From: JAIOPA01 sp046076045
GTDB taxonomy: Bacteria; Eisenbacteria; RBG-16-71-46
DNA: 49,279 bases
Assembly (NCBI GenBank): GCA_046076045.1
Contig: JBJTRI010000117.1
Location: forward strand, 1-49,279
Direction of reading: 5' to 3'
The translations under genes and the position numbers were made by a program. Under the pieces are notes generated by a model. The model saw nothing but the letters and a program-made list of their open reading frames with translations, searched no databases and had not been told where the DNA came from. Positions 1-7,274 of the stretch are shown piece by piece (the stretch's first letter is position 1; each line of letters opens with the position of its first letter).

Positions 1-49
1 CCGACCAAGGGCTTATGAGTCCCCTGCTCTACCGCTGAGCTACCCTGGC
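1..49 (-). tRNA. tRNA-Met (CAT anticodon), 3' part cut off by window edge
   Basis: Read on the minus strand, the sequence begins with a 7-base acceptor strand GCCAGGG, then TA, a D-arm with GCTCAG...GAGC, and an anticodon loop CTCATAA with anticodon CAT (plus-strand bases 15-17). This matches elongator-type tRNA-Met. A CAT anticodon could also be the lysidine-modified tRNA-Ile2, and the missing T-arm prevents a decision. The base pair next to the loop (A-G) is mismatched. The gene continues beyond position 1. Confidence 0.85.
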
Positions 50-227
50 GAAGGTCGGTGGACGCGGCGCGGACCGGCTCGGGTCCGGGTGCTTGTGCAC
101 GAAACCGCAATCACTTATGACGCCACGAGCAGGGCGAGGGCCCGGCTCGGACCGGCGCGGGAGGGGCCCTGCGAGAGCCACCGGCACCCGACCGGACTGG
201 GCAAGTTAGGCAGCCCGCCGGGGGCTG

Positions 228-1682
228 TCAAGCCCGCGGCGCGGTGGCCTCGAGCCAGCGCCAGACCACGCGCATCGCCCACAGGTCGTCGGCGTTGTAG
301 CGCGCGACCTCGTCGAGGATGGCCTGCCGGGCGGCCGGGTCGCTGGTGCGCCGGGCGCGCGCCAACTGCGCGATCGACCACTCGGCGTCGGCCTCGGGGT
401 TGCTCCACGCGAACCCCAGCCACGGCGCGACCTGCTTCACCGAGGTGCCGCGCACCGGCAGGCGCACCGAGCGCTCCACGGCCGCGTGCAGGTCGAACAT
501 CGCCCCCGGCGAGCGAAGCGCCTTCACGAACGCCTCGGGCGCACCGTGCCGGGCGACGTAGCGGTCCACCCACATGGTCTCGGCATTGTGCCAGTGCACC
601 CACAAGGCGTCGGGGTGGCGCTCGTGGATCTCGAGCGCGCGCGCCACGAACCGCTGCCATGCGAGGCGGTCGCCCGCGGGCGTCAGCTCGGCCATGATGG
701 GTTCGAACGCCGCGTCGCCGTGCTCGACCGCGAGTCCCCACAGGTACACGGGCACCGACGAGCGCTCGCCGTCGGCGTCGGATTCGACGTCGAACCACAC
801 CAGCGTGCGCTCGCGCGGCAGTCCGGGGTCGCGCAGCCAGAGCGGCACACCGGTGGACCACGCGGTCGCCTCGGCGTGCAGGATGCGCTCGGCCTCGCGC
901 AGGTCGTGGTGGTGCAGCCGTCCCGGCGGCAGGGCGGCGAGTTGGTCGAACGTGTGCACGCCCTCGGCGTGCAGCAGTTCGGCGCGCCGTCGCGTCACCG
1001 CGGGCAGCACCTCGATGCGCCGCTCGGCCTCGGCGCGGTCCCAGCAGTGCGCGTAGTGCTCGCAGTCCTGGCAGTGCGAGTGCCCCATGAGCAGCGTGGG
1101 CTCCGGGCTCGCGGGGTCGAGCAACTCGACGGCGCGCGCGACCAACGCCTCGATCTCCTCGTCGGGGATCGGGTTCACCTCGGCGATGCCGCCGAGCCCG
1201 TTCACGATCTCGAGCCGCGCCACCTCGCGCCCGCTCAGGCGGCGCGCGAGCCAGCCCGCGAACGAGGTGCGCACGCGGTGCTCGCGCTTCTTCTCGGGGC
1301 GGTGTGCCAGCCGCACGTCGCGGATCACCAGCGCCTCGCCCTCGCGCAGGATGAACGCCGGGGCGGCGACCACGCGGCCGTCGGGCGACAGCAGCGCGGG
1401 GCGGCGCAGCGGTGCGTCGGTCTCGCGCAGCAGTCGCAGCGTCTCGGCGGCGGCCTGCTCGAACGTGACGCCGCTGCGCTGGATGGGGCCGATCATGCCG
1501 TCGGCGTCCACCGCGGCCCGGTCCTCGAGCGACCTGCTGCGGTCGCCCAGCACCTCGTCGTGCTCGTGGCGCGGCGCGCCCGCGGCGCGGCGGTGCTCCG
1601 AGAGCCACAGGCGGCGCTCGCAGTCGAGCATGCGCTTGAGCGCGCCACCGCTCACGCGCGGTCCGCGGGACGGGGTGCTCAT
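228..1682 (-). CDS. TM0106-type RecB-like nuclease with RNase H-like exonuclease domain
   Basis: The protein has 484 residues. The N-terminal half looks like the RecB/Cas4-like putative nuclease family (TM0106 type). Cys21 (LDCERRLWL) and a cluster near residues 204-213 (CQDCEHYAHC) resemble the four cysteines that hold a 4Fe-4S cluster in Cas4/AddB-type nucleases. The C-terminal half (from about residue 290) looks like a DEDD exonuclease/RNase H fold: it has WFDVES, then HWHNAE, then YNADDLWA. The canonical RecB motif seems eroded: the segment APAFILREGEALVIRDVRL sits where GRPD...DxK is expected, with D to A and K to R changes. It is the last gene of the DinB-folP-cdaA operon, 19 bases after cdaA. 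A DNA repair or processing role is inferred; the substrate is unknown. Confidence 0.75.
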   Translation of the reverse strand: MSTPSRGPRVSGGALKRMLDCERRLWLSEHRRAAGAPRHEHDEVLGDRSRSLEDRAAVDADGMIGPIQRSGVTFEQAAAETLRLLRETDAPLRRPALLSPDGRVVAAPAFILREGEALVIRDVRLAHRPEKKREHRVRTSFAGWLARRLSGREVARLEIVNGLGGIAEVNPIPDEEIEALVARAVELLDPASPEPTLLMGHSHCQDCEHYAHCWDRAEAERRIEVLPAVTRRRAELLHAEGVHTFDQLAALPPGRLHHHDLREAERILHAEATAWSTGVPLWLRDPGLPRERTLVWFDVESDADGERSSVPVYLWGLAVEHGDAAFEPIMAELTPAGDRLAWQRFVARALEIHERHPDALWVHWHNAETMWVDRYVARHGAPEAFVKALRSPGAMFDLHAAVERSVRLPVRGTSVKQVAPWLGFAWSNPEADAEWSIAQLARARRTSDPAARQAILDEVARYNADDLWAMRVVWRWLEATAPRA

Positions 1683-1701
1683 GCGGGGCGGCGCGCCGGG
1701 A

Positions 1702-2511
1702 TCAGCCCGCGGTCCGTGACGTCGCGTCCGTGGGCGGCGCGGGGACGGGCTCGTCCTGCGGCCGGATGCGGAAGATGCGCGACAGCTCCGAGCGCAACTG
1801 GCCCTCGTCGAGGCGCGGGTAGAGCACGCCGCGGTGCGCCACCGAGATGGCGCCGGTCTGCTCGCTCACGATGATGACCGCGGCGTCGGTCTCCTCGGAC
1901 AGGCCGAGGGCGGCGCGGTGACGCGTGCCGAGCGAGATGGCGGTGAGCGGGTTGCTCGACAGCGGCAGGATGCAGGCCGCCGCCACGATGGTGTCCTCGC
2001 GCACGATGACCGCGCCGTCGTGCAGCGGCGAGCCCGGGCTGAACAGCGTCACGAGCAGCTCGGCCGAGACCTTGGCGTCGATGCGCGTGCCGGTCTCGAC
2101 GAAGTTGCGCAGACCGACGTTGCGCTCCATCACGATGAGCGCGCCGTGGCGGCGCTGCGCCAGGCTCTCGACCGCGCGGATCACCTCGCCCAGCACGCCG
2201 TAGTTCTCGCCGCGCAGGAAGCTGCGCACGTAGCGCGTGCGGCCGAACTGCGCGAGCGCGTGCCGAAGCTCGGGCTGGAACAGGATCACGAACACGATCA
2301 GCCACACCGTCTTGAGGCTCGAGACGATCCAGCGCACCGCGAGCAGGTCGAAGTAGTTGGCGACCATGCCGACCACCACGATGACGAGCAGCCCGACGAT
2401 CATCTGCGCGCTGCGCGTGCCCTTCACCAGCGACATGAGCCGGTAGAAGAGCGCCGCGACGATCAGGATGTCGAGCACGTCGAGCAGCCAGAGTTCGTGG
2501 ACCGGGGTCAT
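1702..2511 (-). CDS. cdaA: diadenylate cyclase CdaA (c-di-AMP synthase)
   Basis: This membrane enzyme makes c-di-AMP from two ATP. The first ~80 residues carry three hydrophobic helices (DILIVAALFYRL, MIVGLLVIVVVGMVANYF, TVWLIVFVILFQPELR), the usual CdaA arrangement. The DAC domain follows, with the signature HDGAVIV and the RHRAALGLSE motif that bind ATP and metal. The acidic/proline-rich tail is short. I chose the ATG at 2511 (269 aa); a GTG at 2523 would add MGGT. A TAACGT box at 2522-2527 lies just upstream, so a short leader or leaderless transcript is possible. In Firmicutes cdaA usually sits with cdaR and glmM; here it follows folP, a neighbourhood seen in several other phyla. Confidence 0.95.
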   Translation of the reverse strand: MTPVHELWLLDVLDILIVAALFYRLMSLVKGTRSAQMIVGLLVIVVVGMVANYFDLLAVRWIVSSLKTVWLIVFVILFQPELRHALAQFGRTRYVRSFLRGENYGVLGEVIRAVESLAQRRHGALIVMERNVGLRNFVETGTRIDAKVSAELLVTLFSPGSPLHDGAVIVREDTIVAAACILPLSSNPLTAISLGTRHRAALGLSEETDAAVIIVSEQTGAISVAHRGVLYPRLDEGQLRSELSRIFRIRPQDEPVPAPPTDATSRTAG

Positions 2512-2553
2512 CGTGCCGCCCACGTTAGCAGATGGTCGCGCGTCACGTCTCGC

Positions 2554-3399
2554 CTACCGCCGCGCGTCGCGCGCGGCCACCGCCACGCGCATCGCGCGCA
2601 CCGTGTCGGCCACGTCGTGCACGCGCAGGATGCGCGCCCCGCCCAGCACGGCGAGGGTGGCGGCCGCGAGGCTCGCGGCCAAGCGCTGCTCGGGCGGTCC
2701 GTCGTCGCCGGTGAGGCGCGCGAGGAAGCTCTTGCGCGAGGCACCCACCAGCACCGGCCGACCGGCCCCGGTGAGTTCGTGCACGCGCGCCAGCAGTTCC
2801 AGTGAGCCCTCGGCCGACTTGCCGAACCCGATCCCCGGGTCGAGCGCGATGCACTCGGTCGGCACGCCCGCGTCCTGCGCCTCGTGCCGACGGTCGGCCA
2901 GGTGCGCGGCGACCTCGGCCACCACGTCGTCGTAGCGCGTGTCGTGCTGCATGGTCGCGGGCGTGCCCCGCATGTGCATGAGCACCAGCCCCGCGCGCGC
3001 ACGCGCCACCACGGCGGCCATGCGCGGGTCGCCCAGCGCGCTCACGTCGTTCACGACGCGCGCCCCGGCCGCGAGCGCGCGCTCGGCCACCGTGGCGTCG
3101 CGCGTGTCGCACGACAGCACCGCGTCGGGGCGTTCGGCCGTCAGTCGAGCGATCACGGGTTCGAGTCGCCGCCACTGCTCCTCGGCGGGCACCGCCGGCG
3201 AACCCGGGCGCGTGCTCTCGGCCCCCAGGTCGAGCAGGTCGGCGCCCTCGGCGAGCAGGGCGTGGCCGTGCGCCACCGCGGCCTCGGGCTCCAGCCAGCG
3301 CCCGCCGTCCGAGAACGAGTCGGGCGTCACGTTGACGATGCCCATGACGAGCACGCGCCCGGACAGCTCGTACTCGACGTCGCGGCAGCGCCAGATCAC
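2554..3399 (-). CDS. folP: dihydropteroate synthase
   Basis: FolP joins pABA to dihydropterin pyrophosphate in folate synthesis. The 281-residue protein has the full set of family signatures: MGIVNVTPDSFSDGG, DLGAESTRPGS, VVNDVSA, LMHMRGTP, DPGIGFGKS, and VGASRKSFLARL for the pterin and sulfonamide site, ending in RVHDV. The start is a GTG overlapping the stop of the DinB gene (GTGA), which implies translational coupling; a longer reading frame upstream exists only because it runs antisense-free through the DinB gene in another frame. It lies 42 bases before cdaA. Confidence 0.96.
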   Translation of the reverse strand: MIWRCRDVEYELSGRVLVMGIVNVTPDSFSDGGRWLEPEAAVAHGHALLAEGADLLDLGAESTRPGSPAVPAEEQWRRLEPVIARLTAERPDAVLSCDTRDATVAERALAAGARVVNDVSALGDPRMAAVVARARAGLVLMHMRGTPATMQHDTRYDDVVAEVAAHLADRRHEAQDAGVPTECIALDPGIGFGKSAEGSLELLARVHELTGAGRPVLVGASRKSFLARLTGDDGPPEQRLAASLAAATLAVLGGARILRVHDVADTVRAMRVAVAARDARR

Positions 3400-3872
3400 C
3401 GGACGAGCGCCGCCTTGAGGGCCGCGATCTGGCGGGCGTGGCCGTGCGCGTGCTCGGCGTAGATCTCGAGCCAGCGTTCGGCGTGGTAGCTGCCGGACTC
3501 CGTGTGCCAGCCGTGACGGCGCCAGTCGGTCTCGCTCATGTGCGCGAACAGCTGCGCGGTCGCCTCGCGCGCGGCGCGGAACGCGGCCAGCGACGGACCG
3601 ATCGGGCGCTCCTGATAGTGGAGCTTCACCGCCCACTCGTCCTGGTCGTAGCCCGGGAGGACCGGGTAGGGCTCGGCCAGCAGGCGGCGCAGGCGGATGG
3701 CGGCCTGCATCTCGCTGTCGGCCAGGTGGTGGACGATCTCGGCGGCGCTCCACTTGCCCGGGAACGGGCGGGCGGACAGCCGATCCTCGGGGAACCCGGC
3801 GAGCGCCCGCTCCACCTCCTCGTAGCCGGCGAGGTACATCTCGATCAGGGTGCTGCGGGTGTCGGCGTCCAT
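3396..3872 (-). CDS. DinB-family (YfiT-like) putative metal-dependent protein
   Basis: This 158-residue all-helical protein resembles the DinB/YfiT four-helix-bundle superfamily. The three expected metal-binding histidines are visible: one in EIVHHLADSE after the first helix, and two in YAEHAHGHARQI near the C-terminus. The sequence PGKWSAAEIVHHLADSE is typical. Family members include thiol transferases that use bacillithiol or mycothiol, but many have no known substrate, so the reaction is not assigned. I chose the ATG at 3872 because AGGGAG lies 7-12 bases upstream and the conserved domain begins there; longer versions add low-complexity residues. It is the first gene of the folP-cdaA operon and divergent from the OmpA gene. 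Confidence 0.85.
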   Translation of the reverse strand: MDADTRSTLIEMYLAGYEEVERALAGFPEDRLSARPFPGKWSAAEIVHHLADSEMQAAIRLRRLLAEPYPVLPGYDQDEWAVKLHYQERPIGPSLAAFRAAREATAQLFAHMSETDWRRHGWHTESGSYHAERWLEIYAEHAHGHARQIAALKAALVR

Positions 3873-3950
3873 GGGGCGCTCCCTGCGGATAGGGCCGCGC
3901 CCATGGCGGGCGGGGCCGCTGGAGGGGCCTTCGGGGGCGGGCCGGGGCCG

Positions 3951-3979
3951 TTGACCGGCCGGGGGCCGGATGCTACCAC
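3951..3979 (+). promoter_or_regulatory. promoter for the OmpA-family gene (TTGACC-17-TACCAC)
   Basis: TTGACC at 3951-3956 and TACCAC at 3974-3979 are separated by 17 bases, about 115 bases upstream of the OmpA start codon. The same TTGACC/TACC pair precedes korA and the gene starting at 29695, which strengthens the call. Confidence 0.5.
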
Positions 3980-4093
3980 TAATCGGCTCCATCCATGGCG
4001 CGCGACATCATCCTCCCGTGGCATCGGCGACCTTCGTCGCCCCCGGGTCTCGCGCCGCATCCGTCCGCACCGGGTCCCGGAGGTCCGTCCGTC

Positions 4094-5539
4094 ATGTCCG
4101 GCATCAAGCGCTTGCTGTCCCTCGCTCTCCTGACCTCGTGCGTGGCGGTCCCCGCCTTCGCGCAGGTCGCCGGCCGCCCGATCGAGGCCACCCTCGGTGG
4201 CGGTTGGACGATGCCCGACGGTCGCGACGAGCTGAACTACGGTCCGAACCTCTCGACCTCGCTCGGCTACCGCTGGTCCACCGGCCTCACGTTCGAGGCC
4301 GCGTACCTCAACGCCCCGACCCAGCGTCGTCTGGGCAACGGCGTCGAGACCGACCACAGCTTCAGCTGGCTCGGGCTCGACCTGCGCTGGACGCTGCGCG
4401 ACCCGTCCGAGAAGGTGACGCCGTACCTCCTCACCGGCTTCGGCATGGGTCGTTCGCACGACCCCGACCTCGGCCTGCTCGCGCGCAACGGCTCGGCGTC
4501 CATCGGCGCCGGCGTGATCATGAGCCTCATGGGTCGCGAGCGCACCCACCTGCGTCTGCAGGTGCGCGACGTCATGTTGCGCGAGGTCGGTGCCGACGGG
4601 TTCTCGAACCACCTCGTCGCCACCGCTGCGGTGCAGTTCACGTTCCGCGGCAAGTCGAAGGACTCCGACCTCGACGGCGTGCGCAACTGGCTCGACCTCG
4701 CGCCGGCGACGCCGATGGGCGCCAAGGTGGACGCGGCGGGTCGCCCGCTCGACACCGACGGCGACGGCGTGTTCGACGGCCTCGACAAGTGCCCCGGCAC
4801 GCCGAAGGGCGCCAAGGTGGACAAGAACGGTTGCCCGCTCGACGCCGACGGCGATGGCGTGGCGGACGGCATCGACACCTGCGCCGACACGCCGAAGGGC
4901 GCCAAGGTGGATGCGGTCGGCTGCCCGCTCGACACCGACGGCGACGGTGTGTTCGACGGCCTCGACCAGTGCGAGGGCACGCCGAAGGGTGCGGTCGTGG
5001 ACAAGACCGGCTGCCCGGTGGACAGCGACGGTGACGGCGTGGCCGACGGCCTCGACCAGTGCCCGAACACCCCGGCCGGCCGTGCGGTCGCGCCGAACGG
5101 ATGCCCGACCGAGCCCACCGCGCTCGAGGCCCAGATGCACGACCTCGGCCTGTTCCGGCTCGCGAATCTCGAGTTCGTGACCGGCAAGGCCGCGCTCAAG
5201 CCCGAGAGCCTGCCGATCCTCGACGAGGTCGCCGCGCTGCTGCTCCAGTACCCGACGCTGCAGTTCGAGGTCGGCGGCCACACCGACAACGCGGGCACCA
5301 AGGTCGCGAACGTCAAGCTGTCGGAGTCGCGTGCGAAGGGCGTGCTCAACTACCTGCTGCAGAAGTTCCCGACCCTCGAGGCCGGCAACTTCACCACGGT
5401 CGGCTACGGCCCCGAGGTCCCGGTGGCCTCGAACGCCACCGCGAAGGGTCGTGCGAGCAACCGCCGCATCGAGTTCAAGGTCACGAACCCCGACGAGCTG
5501 AAGCTCGAGGTGGAGAAGCGCCGCGCGGCTTCGAACTGA
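4094..5539 (+). CDS. OmpA-family outer-membrane protein with thrombospondin type 3 repeats
   Basis: The 481-residue protein begins with a clear signal peptide (MSGIKRLLSLALLTSCVAV...AFAQ, cleavage after AFA). Residues ~25-185 look like an eight-stranded OmpA-type beta barrel. Residues ~190-339 are five thrombospondin type 3 repeats of 30 residues each, with the calcium-binding pattern DxDGDGVxDGxDxC and a CPL-type end. Residues ~350-470 form the OmpA peptidoglycan-binding domain (FVTGKAALKPES, GGHTDNAG, LSESRAKGVLNYL, NRRIEFKV). It probably ties the outer membrane to peptidoglycan through a calcium-stiffened stalk. Start: ATG at 4094 with GGAGG 11-15 bases upstream; an in-frame ATG at 3995 would precede the signal peptide by 33 residues and is rejected. 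Confidence 0.95.
   Translation: MSGIKRLLSLALLTSCVAVPAFAQVAGRPIEATLGGGWTMPDGRDELNYGPNLSTSLGYRWSTGLTFEAAYLNAPTQRRLGNGVETDHSFSWLGLDLRWTLRDPSEKVTPYLLTGFGMGRSHDPDLGLLARNGSASIGAGVIMSLMGRERTHLRLQVRDVMLREVGADGFSNHLVATAAVQFTFRGKSKDSDLDGVRNWLDLAPATPMGAKVDAAGRPLDTDGDGVFDGLDKCPGTPKGAKVDKNGCPLDADGDGVADGIDTCADTPKGAKVDAVGCPLDTDGDGVFDGLDQCEGTPKGAVVDKTGCPVDSDGDGVADGLDQCPNTPAGRAVAPNGCPTEPTALEAQMHDLGLFRLANLEFVTGKAALKPESLPILDEVAALLLQYPTLQFEVGGHTDNAGTKVANVKLSESRAKGVLNYLLQKFPTLEAGNFTTVGYGPEVPVASNATAKGRASNRRIEFKVTNPDELKLEVEKRRAASN
4661..5110 (+). repeat. five tandem 90-base repeats (TSP3 units) inside the OmpA-family gene
   Basis: Units start at 4661, 4751, 4841, 4931 and 5021, each encoding 30 residues. Units 2 and 4 begin DTDGDGVFDGLD and are nearly identical in DNA; units 3 and 5 begin D(A/S)DGDGVADG. 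This alternation suggests duplication of a two-unit (180-base) block. Unit 1 is degenerate (DSDLDGVRNWLD) and lacks the cysteines. Confidence 0.9.
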
Positions 5540-5556
5540 CCCGCTCCGCAACGCAT

Positions 5557-5590
5557 CGGACCCCGGCAGGCCATGGCCCGCCGGGGTCCG
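5557..5590 (+). terminator. hairpin terminator after the OmpA-family gene
   Basis: Perfect 11-base arms CGGACCCCGGC (5557-5567) and GCCGGGGTCCG (5580-5590) surround a 12-base loop that itself contains GGCCATGGCC. There is no long T-run, as is common at this GC content. It sits 18 bases after the OmpA stop codon. Confidence 0.7.
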
Positions 5591-5644
5591 TCGCATCCGG
5601 GTCCCGAGGTCGGGGTCTCGGTCCGCTGGCGTCCGTCCCATCCC

Positions 5645-5670
5645 GATCCCGAGTTCGAGGCCTCGGGATC
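5645..5670. terminator. second hairpin between convergent genes
   Basis: Perfect 9-base arms GATCCCGAG (5645-5653) and CTCGGGATC (5662-5670) with an 8-base loop lie between the plus-strand OmpA gene and the minus-strand gene that ends at 5727. It probably ends the minus-strand transcript and backs up the OmpA terminator. Confidence 0.55.
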
Positions 5671-5726
5671 CTCACGGCGTCCGCCCTGCACGGATCCGAG
5701 TCCGTGGGGACGCGCCACGCGCGCAC

Positions 5727-7274
5727 TCAGGTGCGCTGCTTCTTCTTCTCGGCGGCCGGGAACAGCACGTTGTTCAGGATCAGCCGGTAGCCCGGTGAGT
5801 GCGGGAACTGGTCCAGCTTCGTCTCCGGATCCCCCACCATGTGCTGGTAGTCCTCGGGGTCGTGCCCGCCCAGGAACGTGAACGTGCCCTGCCCGAACTG
5901 GCCGTGCAGGTACTTCACCTCGTCCGCGCCATCGACCTCGCCGAGCACGGTCACGCCGGCCTTGAGCTTCGAGCGCCGGAACCCGGTGCTCTGGCCCAGG
6001 AACTCCGCCACGCCCGCGACGTGATTCTGCACCAGCATGGTGGGCACGGGGTCGTTCTTGGCGCTGAACTCGAACAGCGTGAACTGCTGGTTCGGCCCGC
6101 GCTGCGCGGCCTCGGCCGTCACGTCGATGTCGCTGAAGCGGTACACGACCGGATCCATCTCGAGCCGGAAGTCCTTGAACGCGAGCGTGCGCGAGAAGTC
6201 CAGCTTGCGCTGCGCGAGCGGGTCGGGGCCGTCGCCGTCGTACACCACGTCGGCGATGTCCACACCCTGCGCCGCCAAGGCGATGTCGTAGGTGTCGGTC
6301 GCCGAGCACATGCCGAACATGAACCCGCCGCGCGCGACGTAGTCCTTGATGCCGGCCGCGACCGCGCCCTTCAGTTGGGTCACCTTCGCGAACCCGAGTC
6401 GGCGCGCCATGGCCTGCTGCGTGCGCTCCTCCTCCTGATACCACGCGAACTGGTGGTAGCTCGCCCAGAACTTGCCGTGCTGCCCCGTGAAGTCCTCGTG
6501 GTGCAGGTGCAGCCAGTCGAAGTCCTTGAGGTCGCCGCGCAGCACCTCCTCGTCCCACACCTTGCGGTACGGGATGTCGGCGTAGCCGAGCGCGAGCGTC
6601 ACCGCGTCGTCCCACGGTGGCGTGTTGGGGGGTATGTACACGGCGATGCGCGGGGACTTCTCGAGCTTCACCGACTCCATGTTCTCGTCGGCGATCGTGG
6701 CGCGGATGCTCGCCAGGTCCGCGCCCGAGAGCGGTTCGGTGGTCACGCCGCGGATGTTCGCCTCGCGCAGCGTGGCGGGGTCGTCGGGCAGCACGAACGA
6801 GCCCCCGCGGTAGTTGAGCAGCCACTCGCACTGGATGCCGCGCTCGAGCACCCAGAACGTGAGCCCGTAGGCCTTGAGGTGGTTGGCCTGTGCGTCGTCC
6901 ATGGGCACGAGCCGCTTGGCGTGCACGAGCGACGGCACGAGCAGCGCGGCCGCGAGCACGAACGGCCACACGTCGATCACCTCGGCATGCGACTTCTCGT
7001 GCGACGGGCGGGTCCTCGGGGTCGCGGCCCCTTCGGCTGTCGCGTCGGGTCCAGCGGCGGTGCCGCCGAACGGGAACCCGCTCCCGCCCATGCGGAACAC
7101 CTTCACGCGTCGCCGCACGCCGGGCACCAGCATGGCCACGCCGACCGCGATGAGCATGAGGGCGGCCAAGACCACCGCGATCGCGACCCCGCCGACGAGG
7201 GCGATCGGGGCGAGCGGCGCCCACTTGCCGCGGCGCAGGAAGCGGCCCGCGCCGTGCTGGAACAGTCGCTTCAT
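5727..7274 (-). CDS. membrane-anchored conserved protein of the 'asparagine synthetase B' (misnamed) family, GATase-like fold
   Basis: The protein has 515 residues. Its core (from about residue 120: RLVPMDDAQANHLKAYG, LNYRGGSF, PPNTPPWDDAVTLAL, WLHLHHEDFTGQHGKF) matches a conserved family that databases often call asparagine synthetase B, although it has no Cys-2 glutaminase or ATP-binding synthetase motifs. The name should not be taken as function. The segment KDYVARGGFMFGMCSATDT resembles the glycine turn of ThuA/amidotransferase-like folds. An unusual N-terminal extension (residues 1-118) has a strong membrane helix at ~20-52 and a second hydrophobic segment ending LVHA, like a signal peptide left inside a fusion. 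Its ATG shares a base with the stop of the TPR gene (TGATG). It is the last gene of the envelope operon. Confidence 0.7.
   Translation of the reverse strand: MKRLFQHGAGRFLRRGKWAPLAPIALVGGVAIAVVLAALMLIAVGVAMLVPGVRRRVKVFRMGGSGFPFGGTAAGPDATAEGAATPRTRPSHEKSHAEVIDVWPFVLAAALLVPSLVHAKRLVPMDDAQANHLKAYGLTFWVLERGIQCEWLLNYRGGSFVLPDDPATLREANIRGVTTEPLSGADLASIRATIADENMESVKLEKSPRIAVYIPPNTPPWDDAVTLALGYADIPYRKVWDEEVLRGDLKDFDWLHLHHEDFTGQHGKFWASYHQFAWYQEEERTQQAMARRLGFAKVTQLKGAVAAGIKDYVARGGFMFGMCSATDTYDIALAAQGVDIADVVYDGDGPDPLAQRKLDFSRTLAFKDFRLEMDPVVYRFSDIDVTAEAAQRGPNQQFTLFEFSAKNDPVPTMLVQNHVAGVAEFLGQSTGFRRSKLKAGVTVLGEVDGADEVKYLHGQFGQGTFTFLGGHDPEDYQHMVGDPETKLDQFPHSPGYRLILNNVLFPAAEKKKQRT

Noticed and set aside
4661..5110. 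Possible CRISPR array because of regular 90-base spacing
   Set aside because: The repeats are coding, contiguous without unique spacers and encode TSP3 units.
3845..5641. A 598-codon minus-strand open frame opposite the OmpA-family gene
   Set aside because: It is the antisense image of a GC-rich, repetitive gene; the protein has repeated EAV/GVERA strings with no fold, and the plus-strand gene has clear domains.
5727..7274. True asparagine synthetase B
   Set aside because: There is no N-terminal catalytic cysteine, glutaminase domain or ATP pyrophosphatase motif; the name is inherited from database labels.
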